This document shows positions 1-10,148 of a stretch of 64,000 nucleotides of DNA, piece by piece. The stretch is taken from the NCBI GenBank assembly GCA_023957335.1, contig JAMLHC010000002.1, positions 243,441 to 307,440 on the forward strand, in the 5' to 3' direction. Both the position numbers and the translations under genes were made by a program. Each line of letters opens with the position of its first letter. Position 1 is the stretch's first letter. The stretch comes from Bacteroidota bacterium (GTDB lineage: Bacteria > Bacteroidota > Bacteroidia > NS11-12g > UBA955). The notes under the pieces are model-generated. The model saw only the letters and a program-made list of their open reading frames with translations. It was not told the DNA's origin and did not search any database.

Positions 1-447
1 CTCAAGTGTACTCCCTTCTCTGGCATACTTATATGCTCTTTTTCCTCCCACTTTGATAGCAGAATAAATGGGGGGCACTTGTTCTATAGTCCCGCTGAGT
101 TGTTTGGCAGCTTGCTCAACCTGTGTAAGAGGAGGAATAGCATAACTTTCCGTAGGTTTAGGAACAGTTTCCAAATCATAGGAATCTGTTGTAGCACCCA
201 GCACAAACGAGCCTGTATAAACCTTCTCTTGTGCTTGGATAGAGTCGATTAATTTAGTGGTTTTGCCTGTGCAAATAATAACCAGCCCGGTTGCTAATGG
301 ATCGAGCGTGCCGGCATGCCCCACTTTTGCAGCCTTGATTAGGAAGCGAACTTTCTTGACAACATCAAAAGAAGTCCAATGTAAAGGTTTGTTTAGAAGT
401 AAGATTCCCTCTTCAAGAGGTTTGTTAACGGGAGTATTAGCAATCAT
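1..447 (-). CDS. truB: tRNA pseudouridine(55) synthase TruB, N-terminal part (cut by window edge)
   Basis: About 149 N-terminal residues are visible; the gene runs off the left edge. TruB isomerises U55 in the T-loop of elongator tRNAs. The sequence shows the family N-terminus (GILLLNKPLHWTSFDVV) and the catalytic-Asp motif GHAGTLDPLATGLV, followed by the segment ending PPIYSAIKVGGKRAY. The start ATG at 447-445 overlaps the TAA stop of the upstream T9SS gene (TAATG), which suggests translational coupling. Recognition rests on these motifs; the C-terminal PUA-like part lies outside the window. Confidence 0.95.
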   Translation of the reverse strand, partial: MIANTPVNKPLEEGILLLNKPLHWTSFDVVKKVRFLIKAAKVGHAGTLDPLATGLVIICTGKTTKLIDSIQAQEKVYTGSFVLGATTDSYDLETVPKPTESYAIPPLTQVEQAAKQLSGTIEQVPPIYSAIKVGGKRAYKYAREGSTLE

Positions 448-2351
448 TATTCTTCTATCAAAAATTTCCCCGTTATCACCTGTGAACTACCATTTTGCAT
501 AATTTGATATGAATAAACACCTGCATTCAAATTAGCAATGTCCATATAAAATCGGTAACGACCGCTTTGTTCTGCTGTCCGGCTTTCGGTATGCACTACC
601 TTCCCGGTTATATCAATAATGCGAATTGAAAATTTACCTTTGTTCACAAGGAATAATTCAAGCTGCAAGATATCTTTTGCCGGGTTAGGAAAAGCATTGA
701 CAATCCTCGTCTGATGCATTATAGTTGGCGTTCCCACATTCTTGTCATTAACCGAAATTTTGTTGATCCAAGTACTATTTTTGTTGAATTTATCTCCAAA
801 AGAACCCGTAGTCCAAAATGTTCCCGGATGTCCATAATCTCTTTGAATACCGGTATAATCTCCCCATCTTTCAATTGAATCAGGGAGAAATGTATTGATC
901 AGTCCTACCCCCTCTTTCATGCGAATAATTTCGCTATACTCCTTATTATCATTCATATAGACAATAGATGAACCCGGAAAGTGATTCTCAGATGCATGCG
1001 AAAAAGTGATGATAGCATTGCTGTTCCATTTGCCATCCCCTGCATATACCATACTCGGATAAGCAAGGTCTAATGAATCATCAGAAATAATGTTTCCTTT
1101 GACAGACGGACTTGCATAAACATTGCTGATGGTTCCGTGATAGATGGCGGAGCGGTTGTTTTGAAAATTTTTGGTAGTTTGCACATATTGAATTTCATTG
1201 TTATGTGTAAAACCTGAAAGCACACGTGCATCGTTGGTCTGCAATCTATATCCGGCTTGAGGTTGATATGCATCCGGTGGCAATCCGTAAGGTTTATCGG
1301 TTGTCAAAATTTTAACTGAATACACCGGTTTACCATCTAAAAGATTGTTGTGAATCCTATGTAAAAATAGGGTGTCGTTTTGTTTGTCACTCGGTCTGAC
1401 AGACAAAAAAAACATTCCTGCTTTAAATTGATTATACCCTCCGGGTATTCCACAAATATTCCATATATATTTTCCACCCATTTGTATATCACCAATCAAA
1501 TTAGCACGTAAAGAATCTCCTTGAAATCCATCGCTTTTGTGCAGCTGCCAAATGACTGATTGAGTAAATCCAACTGTCCAGTCAACACTATCCTTTACAA
1601 TGTTCACTGTGATATATAAATCTTGTTCAGAAAGAGAAATGACAGGATAGTCAGACCATGTTTTCCCGCCAAATGGATTTCCATTTAACTCGTAAACATT
1701 CCATCCTTCAAGCGGGTTATCTGTTTTTGAAAATGCAACAATAATGCGCGTATCCGAGCTTTCGGAGCCTTCCAAATACACGATGATAAATTTATTGGCA
1801 ACATCATCATACACTATTTTAGGATCATAGGACCTGTCCAGAATTCCAACACCACTACCCGGTCTGTCATTGCCCACAGAGCGCGGGAATGCCTCCAAAG
1901 ACCAATTTTTAAGCCACTTACCGGTATCGTTATACACTCTGATATTGGTATTAAGCACACTCACGACCCATCCGGAACGGGACACCGCAACATTATTATC
2001 ATTGGGAATACCTCCGCCAATTGAGCCTTCAAATCCTTCTACAACCATAGGGATAGAGGCTGTTCGTCTGTTTGCTTGCCTGCTATTATATTGTACTCCT
2101 TGAGCAGTACGAATTTGATTTACTTCATTTTTATGACTCACCTTTTTGCCTGCAGGTTCAGGCATAGCTTTAGAGATATAATAAATTCCGGTAGGAACAT
2201 TATAGTTATCATGAGGGTTAAATTCGTTGAGTAGCCCAAATTTCAAACCTGTTTTTACTTTATAAGTCAATGAATCCTGTGCAAATGTTGGCAATGCAAA
2301 TACAATGAACATCAACAGAAGCAATGGATTCAATTCATTTTTTTTTCTCAT
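447..2351 (-). CDS. Secreted protein with T9SS type A C-terminal sorting domain, function unknown
   Basis: A 634-residue protein if started at 2351, where MRKKNELNPLLLLMFIVFAL forms a typical signal peptide ending near TFAQ; an upstream ATG at 2417 would add 22 residues before the signal and is less likely. The body holds repeated beta-rich segments with Asp/Asn-rich turns, but no catalytic motif is recognised. The last 80 or so residues (from NAFPNPAKDILQLEL to GVYSYQIMQNGS) are a Por-type sorting domain, so the protein should cross the outer membrane by type IX secretion and be released or anchored at the surface. It lies directly downstream of the prolyl oligopeptidase gene and overlaps truB by 3 bases. 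Confidence 0.85.
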   Translation of the reverse strand: MRKKNELNPLLLLMFIVFALPTFAQDSLTYKVKTGLKFGLLNEFNPHDNYNVPTGIYYISKAMPEPAGKKVSHKNEVNQIRTAQGVQYNSRQANRRTASIPMVVEGFEGSIGGGIPNDNNVAVSRSGWVVSVLNTNIRVYNDTGKWLKNWSLEAFPRSVGNDRPGSGVGILDRSYDPKIVYDDVANKFIIVYLEGSESSDTRIIVAFSKTDNPLEGWNVYELNGNPFGGKTWSDYPVISLSEQDLYITVNIVKDSVDWTVGFTQSVIWQLHKSDGFQGDSLRANLIGDIQMGGKYIWNICGIPGGYNQFKAGMFFLSVRPSDKQNDTLFLHRIHNNLLDGKPVYSVKILTTDKPYGLPPDAYQPQAGYRLQTNDARVLSGFTHNNEIQYVQTTKNFQNNRSAIYHGTISNVYASPSVKGNIISDDSLDLAYPSMVYAGDGKWNSNAIITFSHASENHFPGSSIVYMNDNKEYSEIIRMKEGVGLINTFLPDSIERWGDYTGIQRDYGHPGTFWTTGSFGDKFNKNSTWINKISVNDKNVGTPTIMHQTRIVNAFPNPAKDILQLELFLVNKGKFSIRIIDITGKVVHTESRTAEQSGRYRFYMDIANLNAGVYSYQIMQNGSSQVITGKFLIEE

Positions 2352-2416
2352 CCTAAATTTTGTTTTAACAAAGGCAAATTTATATAATGGCAAGGGTATT
2401 TGAAAGTGTACCATCA

Positions 2417-4567
2417 TCAGTTAATTGTCTTTACTCCCATGTGGTACAGCGCAAAAGCATATTTGTCGGCAGCTTCGTCAATTAGCATAGAGGTTGGTTT
2501 GCCTGCACCGTGTCCGGCTTTAGTTTCAATACGGATCAAGGTAGGATTACTGCCATCATTCACCGCTTGCAGTGCTGCCGCAAATTTAAATGAATGTGCA
2601 GGAACAACTCTATCATCATGATCTCCGGTGGTAATGAGTGTTGCCGGGTAATTTACCCCTGCTCTGGTATTGTGAACAGGTGAATATGCCTTCAGATAGT
2701 TAAACATTTCTTTTGAATCATCCGCAGTTCCATAGTCATAAGCCCAACCGGCTCCAGCTGTAAACTTATGGTATCGCAACATATCCAAAACTCCCACGGC
2801 AGGCAAAGCTACCGCAAACAAATCCGGTTTTTGGGTTAAACATGCGCCTACCAATAACCCTCCATTTGAACCTCCGCTGATAGCCAGCTTTGAACTACTT
2901 GTGTAGCGTTCTTGAATCAAATATTCTGCTGCTGCAATGAAATCGTCAAATACATTTTGTTTTTTCATTTTGATTCCTGCATCATGCCATTCTTTTCCGT
3001 ATTCGCCTCCTCCTCTCAAATTTGGCACTGCATATATCCCGCCCAGTTTGAGCCAAACCGCCACTGCCGGGCTAAAGGAAGGTGTAAGATTAATATTAAA
3101 ACCACCATAACCATAAAGCATAGTCGGATTTTTGCCGTCTTTGACCAAGCCTTTTTTATGCGTAATCATCATGGGAATTTTTGTGCCATCTTTACTTTTA
3201 AAAAACACTTGATAACTCTCAAAGTCATCGGGGTTAAAGTCTAATTTGGGTTGTTTGTAAATAGAAGTTACACCATCTTGTGGATTGAGAGAATAGATTG
3301 TACTTGGACGTATAAAATTGGTAAAAGAGAAATACAATAGTGTATCTTCCCAACGTCCATCAAATCCTGCAGTAGTCCCACTCCCTGGCAGTTCAATTTC
3401 TCTTTCTTTGACACCATTTGTATTGTACTGAACTACAAATGAAAGCGCATCTTTGAGATAATTTGCAAACAACTTGCCGGCACCGGTACTAACTGATAGT
3501 GGCATATTTGACTCAGGAATAATAACTTGTGCACTTTTCAAATCGAGTTTATTTTTATTGACTTTCACCAATTTCTGATTAGGTGCATCTAAGTCGGTAA
3601 CTATGTATAAATTGTCTTTATCAGTATGAACTACTGCGTGATTATTATCAAAATTACCCACAACAGTCTTTAATGGAGCATTGTTAATTCGTAAATCTTG
3701 GACATAAATCTCGTTTCCGGTAGTGGATTCAGCAGCAGTTATAATCAAATAATTTTCATCTTCGGATACAGTACCATCAATATATCTGCGAGGTGTTTGG
3801 CTTCCTCCAAAAATCAATCGGTCACGCTCTTGTTTGTCTCCTAATTTATGAAAAAATAGTTTGTGTTCAGTAGTTTTGCCCGAAAGTTCGCTTCCCTCTT
3901 TGGGTTTGTCATAACTGCTGTAATAAAAACCTGTATTTCCTTTCCAACTTAATCCTGAGAACTTTACATCTTTGAGCGTGTCATCTAAAATCTCTTTGGT
4001 GAGAGCGTTCCAAACAATGACTTTGCGCCAATCACTTCCGCCTTCACTTATTTGATAAGCCATTAGGCTGCCATCTTTTGAAAAACTTATGCCTCCCAAG
4101 GAGGTAGTACCGTCTTCCGAAAAAGTGTTAGGGTCTAAAAACACTTCAGGTTCAGCATTCTCTTTTTGTCTATACAAAACAGATTGATTTTGTAATCCAT
4201 CATTTTTGAAAAAATAGGTATAAATTCCCCTTTGGAAAGGTGCAGAATAACGTTCGTAGTTCCATACTTTTTCAAGCATATCTCTTAATTGACTTCTAAA
4301 AGGAATCGTATCTAAATGACTGAAAGTAAGTTTATTTTGAGCCTCAACCCATTTCGCAACTTCAGGGTCTTGGTCATTTTCGAGCCAACGATACGGGTCC
4401 TCGACCACTTCACCAAAGAATGTGTCTTTGACTTCCACTTTCTTGGTTTCGGGATAAATATAGGTGTGCATATGTATTGTTTCCTTTTTAGTCTTTTGTC
4501 CACAAGCAGTTATTCCGATAACAGCCATAATAGAAAGAACAGATTGAGTAGTAATGGTTTGTTTCAT
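2417..4567 (-). CDS. Prolyl oligopeptidase family lipoprotein (peptidase S9A)
   Basis: A 716-residue enzyme. The N-terminus has a lipobox (GITAC, Cys22), so it is probably a periplasmic or outer-membrane lipoprotein. The S9A N-terminal beta-propeller begins with the family motif DPYRWLEN. The C-terminal alpha/beta-hydrolase domain carries the Ser nucleophile in GGSNGG (about residue 562), Asp in GDHDDRVVP (about 648) and His in KAGHGAGK (about 686). The family cleaves peptides after proline. The first ATG of the next reading frame (2417) overlaps this stop, so the two genes are probably co-transcribed. Length fits the family. Confidence 0.95.
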   Translation of the reverse strand: MKQTITTQSVLSIMAVIGITACGQKTKKETIHMHTYIYPETKKVEVKDTFFGEVVEDPYRWLENDQDPEVAKWVEAQNKLTFSHLDTIPFRSQLRDMLEKVWNYERYSAPFQRGIYTYFFKNDGLQNQSVLYRQKENAEPEVFLDPNTFSEDGTTSLGGISFSKDGSLMAYQISEGGSDWRKVIVWNALTKEILDDTLKDVKFSGLSWKGNTGFYYSSYDKPKEGSELSGKTTEHKLFFHKLGDKQERDRLIFGGSQTPRRYIDGTVSEDENYLIITAAESTTGNEIYVQDLRINNAPLKTVVGNFDNNHAVVHTDKDNLYIVTDLDAPNQKLVKVNKNKLDLKSAQVIIPESNMPLSVSTGAGKLFANYLKDALSFVVQYNTNGVKEREIELPGSGTTAGFDGRWEDTLLYFSFTNFIRPSTIYSLNPQDGVTSIYKQPKLDFNPDDFESYQVFFKSKDGTKIPMMITHKKGLVKDGKNPTMLYGYGGFNINLTPSFSPAVAVWLKLGGIYAVPNLRGGGEYGKEWHDAGIKMKKQNVFDDFIAAAEYLIQERYTSSSKLAISGGSNGGLLVGACLTQKPDLFAVALPAVGVLDMLRYHKFTAGAGWAYDYGTADDSKEMFNYLKAYSPVHNTRAGVNYPATLITTGDHDDRVVPAHSFKFAAALQAVNDGSNPTLIRIETKAGHGAGKPTSMLIDEAADKYAFALYHMGVKTIN

Positions 4568-4661
4568 GCGGTAAAAATAGGGATTGTGGCAGACACCACA
4601 AGAGATTGATGCATATTTTGGATAAAAATAAATGCCATGTTCACGTATCAGTGATTTGGAT

Positions 4662-7607
4662 TTAGCTCAAAATATCTTCCACATCTTGTTTGTCAATATT
4701 GGCAAGCCAAGTACCTGCATCTACAGCAATCAAATCATTTGCAAGTTGTTTTTTGCGTTCTTGCAACAAGATAATTTTTTCTTCGACTGTTTTTTCGGTA
4801 ATGTATTTGTAAACAAAGACTGGTCTTTCTCTTCCTATCCTATGTGCTCTATCCATTGCCTGTCTTTCTACAGCGGGATTCCACCAAGGATCAACTATAA
4901 ATACATAATCAGCAGCGGTAAGATTGAGTCCGACTCCTCCGGCTTTGAGTGATATAAGAAAAACTTGGCATGTATCTGATTCCTGAAATTTTTTTACTTC
5001 TTTGTCTCTGGTTTCAGATTTCACAGCTCCATCAATGTATGCATACGCGATTCCTAACTCTTCAAATTTATCTTTGAACAGTCGGAGTTGTGTTACAAAC
5101 TGTGAAAACACCAAGACTTTGTTCCCTCTATTCACAATATCTGAAAGGTTTTCGACTATGATGTTAAATTTTCCCGAAGCATCTTTAAAATTTTCATCAA
5201 TTAAAACGGGATGATTGGCAATCTGCCTTAATCGGAGCAGCCCTTTGAGAATATGCAACTTAGATTTCTCCATCCCTCTTTCTGAAATGGTTTTGAGCAA
5301 TTCATTACGGAAAAAAGATTTGGTTTTTTCATATAATTTTTCCTGTTCAGGTTCCATATCGCAATAAACAATCTGTTCGTGGCGAGGCGGTAATTCTTTG
5401 GCAACCTCTTCTTTGGTACGCCTCAGAATAAAAGGTGCTACCAATTCTTTTAATTCAGCACGTTTGGCAGTATCATTCTTTTTTTCAATCTTTTGGATAA
5501 AATTAGTTTGAAAACGGGAATAATTTCCAAGAATTCCCGGATTGGCAATATTAAGGAGTGACCATAAATCCGAAATAGAGTTTTCTATCGGAGTACCGGT
5601 CAGTAATATTTTCTGTTTGGCATTTAGCTCGGAAGCGGCTTTTACAGTAATGGAGCTTTGATTTTTCAGATTCTGAGCTTCATCAAAAACGATTGCATCA
5701 AATTTCACTCTTCCAAAAACATCTCTGTCATTTCGGATTGTGCCATAAGTGGTGATAATCACTTCAAAATCGTAAAAATATTCCCAGATATACCTATTGC
5801 GCTGATTTCCGGCATAGATAAAATGGTGGAGTTCTGTAAAATGTTCGATTTCATTTTTCCAATTATGCAGCAAAGAAGTAGGGACAACAACAAGAAAAGG
5901 TACCTTTCTTTCAGATTCTGCATGACTATGCATGTCCTTGAAAATCTGTGTCTGGCTTCTACTTTCAGGACGCTTATTGAGTATAAACCATTCAAAAAAT
6001 GCAAGTGTTTGAATAGTTTTACCTAAACCCATATCATCTGCAAGCAGTCCCCCAAAATTATTCTCGTTCAGTGCGATCAGCCATTGCAACCCGGTCTGTT
6101 GATATTTCCTCAATTTTGTCTTAAGAGTAATTGGAACATCAACATGTATCGCCTTGTTGTATGCTTCTACCATTGACTTCATCTTTTCGCCAGAGCGATT
6201 AATACCGATATTATCAAAAGCCTCCAAAAGTCCATAATGGTATTTTCCAATTCTCAATTCATCCTTGGAATCTGTGGCACAATCTAGAATGGGAGACAAT
6301 TTTTGCATCCATTCCTGCGGTATAATTGCTATAGAACCATCCGGCAGCGTGAACATATTATTGTTATTGAGGATATTTGTCCTGAGCTTTTTGAATGGAA
6401 TTTCGACAGTCCCAAATCGCACCATGATATTGATATCAAACCAATCATTGCTATCCTTAACTACATAAGTTAAAACAGGCGTAGCCAGACAAAATGGCTG
6501 TTTGATTCCATCTTGATTAATTATAAATCCTTTTTTTTGAAGCGCAGGGAGAGTAGTTGATATAAAAGTTTCTAAGGATAAATTCTCGGGCAAATTAAAC
6601 AACGCACCTTGAAAGTGATTGATTTTATTATTTGCCAACTCTTTGATCATCAAATTTTCCCATTCTTTATCTCTTTTAAAAACCTTAATGATCCAGTCTT
6701 TTGCGCCTTTCTCCAAACTTGCCTTGCCATCATCAACAACATGCATTGGATATGTCAAATCACCATAAACAAACTCCAACGATAAGTTAAAGTTTGAATT
6801 AAAAGTGAGAAAATTAATCTTTGCCTGTTTTGACACTTCGACCGTTTGCACTTCAATTTGCTTTGTTTTTAAGGTATGGGTCAGTGCCAGAGGCAAAATG
6901 AATTTATTTAAGTATAATTCCTCTGAAGCTTTTGGCACTACAATTTGCTCTTTATTAAAGAAGGTAGCGATTTTGCGAGCATCCGTTTTGGATGAAAAAT
7001 GATGAATTTTATTTTCAATCAGGATATAAGCCGGAGTGTTAACAATCACAACATTCTTTGCACTTTGAATTTTGACTTTCTTTTTGTTATCAAATACCTG
7101 AGCATAGTATGTCATTCCATTGTCTGTCCTATCAACACAAAAAACAACTTCACTTTGGTTTTCATTGACCAAAACGGGAATCCATTGATTTACAATTCCA
7201 CTTCCCCAATAATAAATGGTTCTCCCCTGAAGTTTGAGTAATATTTTGGTGATTTTCTTCTCTAAATAAGGTCTGATAGTCTGAGTAACCAGTTCACTTG
7301 TACAATATTTTTCGAGAAACTCTTGTGACTTAATGCGTTTTTTACCTTTGTAAAACAAAGTAATCAATTTCTCAATTTCATATTCTTCTATAATTTTCAA
7401 GATTGAGATATCATCGGGGGACATTCCATAAAATTCCGCATTTTGGATTCTTACTTTAGAAAAATTCATTGAAAATTCTCCGCTGGCAAGTTGTTCAACA
7501 GCCTGAACCTGTATAATAAGTCCTAATTGCGGATGGGATTCAAGTGAGAAAACTATTTGAAATTTGGCTTGAGTTTTAGAATAATTATGATGGTTAATTT
7601 GAATCAC
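4662..7607 (-). CDS. SNF2-family DEAD/DEAH helicase-like ATPase
   Basis: A 981-residue protein. The C-terminal half is a full SWI2/SNF2 motor: Walker A LADDMGLGKTIQTLAF (about residue 525), Walker B IVFDEAQNLKN (about 645), motif III LTGTPIENSISDLWSLL, and motifs V/VI in LKAGGVGLNLTAADYV and DRAHRIGR. The N-terminal 480 residues are a divergent accessory region without a motif I recognise. SNF2 proteins translocate on duplex DNA or displace bound proteins; the bacterial substrate is not known from sequence. A single-gene unit with 92 bases to the neighbouring peptidase. Confidence 0.9.
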   Translation of the reverse strand: MIQINHHNYSKTQAKFQIVFSLESHPQLGLIIQVQAVEQLASGEFSMNFSKVRIQNAEFYGMSPDDISILKIIEEYEIEKLITLFYKGKKRIKSQEFLEKYCTSELVTQTIRPYLEKKITKILLKLQGRTIYYWGSGIVNQWIPVLVNENQSEVVFCVDRTDNGMTYYAQVFDNKKKVKIQSAKNVVIVNTPAYILIENKIHHFSSKTDARKIATFFNKEQIVVPKASEELYLNKFILPLALTHTLKTKQIEVQTVEVSKQAKINFLTFNSNFNLSLEFVYGDLTYPMHVVDDGKASLEKGAKDWIIKVFKRDKEWENLMIKELANNKINHFQGALFNLPENLSLETFISTTLPALQKKGFIINQDGIKQPFCLATPVLTYVVKDSNDWFDINIMVRFGTVEIPFKKLRTNILNNNNMFTLPDGSIAIIPQEWMQKLSPILDCATDSKDELRIGKYHYGLLEAFDNIGINRSGEKMKSMVEAYNKAIHVDVPITLKTKLRKYQQTGLQWLIALNENNFGGLLADDMGLGKTIQTLAFFEWFILNKRPESRSQTQIFKDMHSHAESERKVPFLVVVPTSLLHNWKNEIEHFTELHHFIYAGNQRNRYIWEYFYDFEVIITTYGTIRNDRDVFGRVKFDAIVFDEAQNLKNQSSITVKAASELNAKQKILLTGTPIENSISDLWSLLNIANPGILGNYSRFQTNFIQKIEKKNDTAKRAELKELVAPFILRRTKEEVAKELPPRHEQIVYCDMEPEQEKLYEKTKSFFRNELLKTISERGMEKSKLHILKGLLRLRQIANHPVLIDENFKDASGKFNIIVENLSDIVNRGNKVLVFSQFVTQLRLFKDKFEELGIAYAYIDGAVKSETRDKEVKKFQESDTCQVFLISLKAGGVGLNLTAADYVFIVDPWWNPAVERQAMDRAHRIGRERPVFVYKYITEKTVEEKIILLQERKKQLANDLIAVDAGTWLANIDKQDVEDILS

Positions 7608-7699
7608 GTCAATTATGAATTAGCAGTATAAGGGGCAATAAAACCCATGCAATATTAAGCATTAGAATTGACCAAAAGAAAAAAATGTACGAAAACGAC

Positions 7700-7728
7700 A
7701 AAAGAGTCCCTTAAGCAAGGACTCTTTT
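7700..7728 (-). terminator. Rho-independent terminator after rplY
   Basis: A perfect 10-bp stem (AAAAGAGTCC / GGACTCTTTT) with a 9-base loop. Read on the minus strand it ends in a T-run about 30 bases past the rplY stop. The A/T symmetry would also let it act on plus-strand transcripts. Confidence 0.8.
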
Positions 7729-7756
7729 GCAAATTGATATTCGTGCCTTATGCGAA

Positions 7757-8344
7757 TTATTTAGCTGCGGCAGTTGCTGCCGGAGCATCAGCTGTAACAA
7801 CCGCTCTTGTTATTTTACAAGAAACGATCGCATTTTCTTGTGCATCAAGAATCTGAAAATTATTGGCAACAACATCTTTTACTTTGATGGATTGTCCAAT
7901 ATTCAATGATTCTATGTTCACTTCGATTGAATCCGGAAGATTATTTAATAATCCTTTTACCTGCATCTTGGAGATTTTCTGAATTAATTTTCCACCTGCC
8001 CTTACGCCCGGTGCACTACCAACAATTACAACAGGGATGTTAACTGTAACCGATGTTTTATCATCAACTTTCAAGAAGTCGGCATGGGTAATTACATCAT
8101 TTACAGGGTCAAATTGAATGTCTTGTAAAATGGCATTAAATTCAGTTCCATCAACTGATAATTTCACCTTATATGTATTCGGTGTGTAAACTAAATTTTT
8201 GAAATCCTGACGGTAAACAGTAAAATGTTCAAGAGCATCTTTACTGTACAATACGCATGGCACTTTACCTTCATTCCTTAATGATTTAGCGGATTTCGTA
8301 CCTAATTCTGCTCTTTTTTCGCCTTTTAATAATATGGTTTTCAT
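7757..8344 (-). CDS. rplY: 50S ribosomal protein L25/general stress protein Ctc
   Basis: A 195-residue L25 of the long CTC type. An N-terminal 5S-rRNA-binding domain (KRAELGTKSAKSLRNEGKVPCVLY) is followed by the C-terminal TL5-type beta domain (GVRAGGKLIQKISKMQVKGL). It ends in an alanine-rich tail, as is common in Bacteroidota. It lies 22 bases downstream of prs in the same direction, the usual prs-rplY pairing, and the pair ends at the hairpin at 7700-7728. Confidence 0.95.
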   Translation of the reverse strand: MKTILLKGEKRAELGTKSAKSLRNEGKVPCVLYSKDALEHFTVYRQDFKNLVYTPNTYKVKLSVDGTEFNAILQDIQFDPVNDVITHADFLKVDDKTSVTVNIPVVIVGSAPGVRAGGKLIQKISKMQVKGLLNNLPDSIEVNIESLNIGQSIKVKDVVANNFQILDAQENAIVSCKITRAVVTADAPAATAAAK

Positions 8345-8366
8345 TGATCTGAAATATTTCGTTTTT

Positions 8367-9335
8367 TTAAATTAATTTTTTTTGAATCACGTTGTCTTTC
8401 TTAAATAAGGAACTGATAGATCCGTGTTCATGTACTTGTCTAATAGCCTTTGCCAATAATGGAGCTACACTAAGGACTTTGATTTTGGATGACTCTATTT
8501 TTACCGGGATGGTATCACAAACAACTAATTCTGTTAAAACAGAGTTTTCAATATTCTCCAATGCTTTTCCAGACAAAACAGGATGTGTAGTAACTGCTCT
8601 CACACTTTTAGCACCTTTGTCCATCAGTAATGCGGCAGACTTGCACAAAGTTCCGGCTGTATCTACCAAATCATCTACCAATACAACATCAGCACCACTG
8701 ACATCACCTATCACTTGCATTGAAGCAATTTCATTTGCTCTTTTTCTTTCTTTATCACAAATAATCATAGGGCAATCCAATGATTTTGCATATTCACGGT
8801 TACGTGCAGTAGAACCCACATCAGGAGAACCTATGGTAAGATTCTCTAACCCAAGTGAGTTAATATAAGGAATAAAAATAACCGAAGCGTCCAAATGGTC
8901 AACAGGGATATTGAAAAAACCTTGAATCTGAGGAGCGTGCAAGTCCATAGTAATCACACGATTTACACCGCTTGCAGAGAGGATATCAGCAATCAATTTT
9001 GAACCGATTGACACTCTGGGTTTATCTTTCCTATCTTGTCTTGCATAGCCGAAATAAGGAATTACGGCTGTAATATAGTTGGCTGAGGCTCTGCGGGTTG
9101 CATCTACCATCAACAATAATTCCATCAGATTATCTGCGGGAGCATAAGTAGATTGAATGATAAACACATCGCAACCTCTAACCGATTCATTAAAACTGGG
9201 CTGTATTTCACCATCGGAGAATTTTGAAACAGTAACATCACCTAAGTCTTTTCCATATGATTCTGCCACTCTCTTTGCAAGTGCAACAGAACCTGTGCCT
9301 GAAAACAATTTAACCGGATTGATAATTGATGTCAA
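8367..9335 (-). CDS. prs: Ribose-phosphate pyrophosphokinase (PRPP synthetase)
   Basis: A 322-residue enzyme making PRPP from ribose 5-phosphate and ATP. Visible family motifs are KLFSGTGSVALAKRVAE, the flexible loop and ATP-binding segment YFGYARQDRKDKPRVSIGSK, the metal/catalytic stretch VITMDLHAPQIQGFF, and the PRPP-binding loop VVLVDDLVDTAGTLCKSA. Length is normal for bacterial Prs. The first gene of the prs-rplY unit; a tRNA-Gln gene lies just upstream on the same strand. Confidence 0.97.
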   Translation of the reverse strand: MTSIINPVKLFSGTGSVALAKRVAESYGKDLGDVTVSKFSDGEIQPSFNESVRGCDVFIIQSTYAPADNLMELLLMVDATRRASANYITAVIPYFGYARQDRKDKPRVSIGSKLIADILSASGVNRVITMDLHAPQIQGFFNIPVDHLDASVIFIPYINSLGLENLTIGSPDVGSTARNREYAKSLDCPMIICDKERKRANEIASMQVIGDVSGADVVLVDDLVDTAGTLCKSAALLMDKGAKSVRAVTTHPVLSGKALENIENSVLTELVVCDTIPVKIESSKIKVLSVAPLLAKAIRQVHEHGSISSLFKKDNVIQKKLI

Positions 9336-9376
9336 TTCTATTTTATTAAGTGTTTATCCTTATATAATTTTCAAAG

Positions 9377-9447
9377 TTGCCCGAGCTGGATTCGAACCAA
9401 CACTAACTGAACCAAAATCAGTCGTCCTGCCATTAGACGATCGGGCA
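9377..9447 (-). tRNA. tRNA-Gln (anticodon TTG)
   Basis: A 71-nt cloverleaf on the minus strand. Acceptor TGCCCGA pairs with TCGGGCA and the discriminator is A. The anticodon stem is ACTGA/TCAGT with loop TTTTGGT, giving U33 and anticodon TTG. The T-arm contains GGTTCGAATCC. CCA is not encoded. All arms pair correctly. Confidence 0.95.
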
Positions 9448-9521
9448 AAATTGGGGTTGCAAAAATAAGAATAAATTTATGCTTTACAAATGCTTTTAAA
9501 ATAAAATAAGATACGGGTGTT

Positions 9522-10082
9522 TTAAACCGTTTTTATTTCCTTTTCCTTCTCGACAAGAAGGGATTCAATCCTCTCTATATAAGAATCAACGAGTTTCTGC
9601 ACTTGAGTTTCAGCCTCTTTTACGCTGTCTTCGGCAGCACCTTCTTTTTGAGCATTTTTGAGACGTTCGTTTGCATCTTTACGCAAACTTCTGATTCCGA
9701 TTTTGGAATTTTCAGTTTCTTGTTTAGCCATTTTCACTAGCTCAACACGTCTTTGTTCGGTCAAAGGGGGAATGTTTATGCGAATCATTTCTCCGTCATT
9801 TTGAGGATTCAAGCCCAAATTGCTGTTAATGATGGCTCTTTCTATGTCGCCTATAATGCCCCTATCCCATGGCTGAATAGTAAGTGTCCTTGTTTCGGGT
9901 GCTGAAATATTGGCTACTTGATGAATTGGAGTTGGAGCACCATAGTATTCCACCATCACTCTTTCCAACATTTCGGGTTGGGCTTTTCCAGCACGGATTC
10001 TGCCTAACTCTCCTTGGGTATGGCGAATATTCTTTTCTAATCCCGACTTTAATTCTTCTAAAATCTCTTTAATCTGTTCCAT
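9522..10082 (-). CDS. frr: Ribosome recycling factor
   Basis: A 186-residue RRF starting at the ATG at 10082 (MEQIKEILEELKSGLEK); an upstream ATG at 10136 would add 18 residues that family members lack. Characteristic segments are RIRAGKAQPEMLERVMVEYYG, the hinge around ISAPETRTLTIQPWD, and the C-terminal helix with RKDANERLKNAQKEG. RRF splits post-termination ribosomes together with EF-G. Length matches the family exactly. Confidence 0.97.
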   Translation of the reverse strand: MEQIKEILEELKSGLEKNIRHTQGELGRIRAGKAQPEMLERVMVEYYGAPTPIHQVANISAPETRTLTIQPWDRGIIGDIERAIINSNLGLNPQNDGEMIRINIPPLTEQRRVELVKMAKQETENSKIGIRSLRKDANERLKNAQKEGAAEDSVKEAETQVQKLVDSYIERIESLLVEKEKEIKTV

Positions 10083-10148
10083 GTTTATTTCAGTGCCTGC
10101 AAAAAAACGACCTTTTAAGCTAAAAAACAAAGACACTATGACTGAAAA

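Noticed and set aside
9157..9468. Plus-strand frame of about 100 codons across prs and the tRNA-Gln gene
   Set aside because: It is antisense to two certain genes and includes the tRNA.
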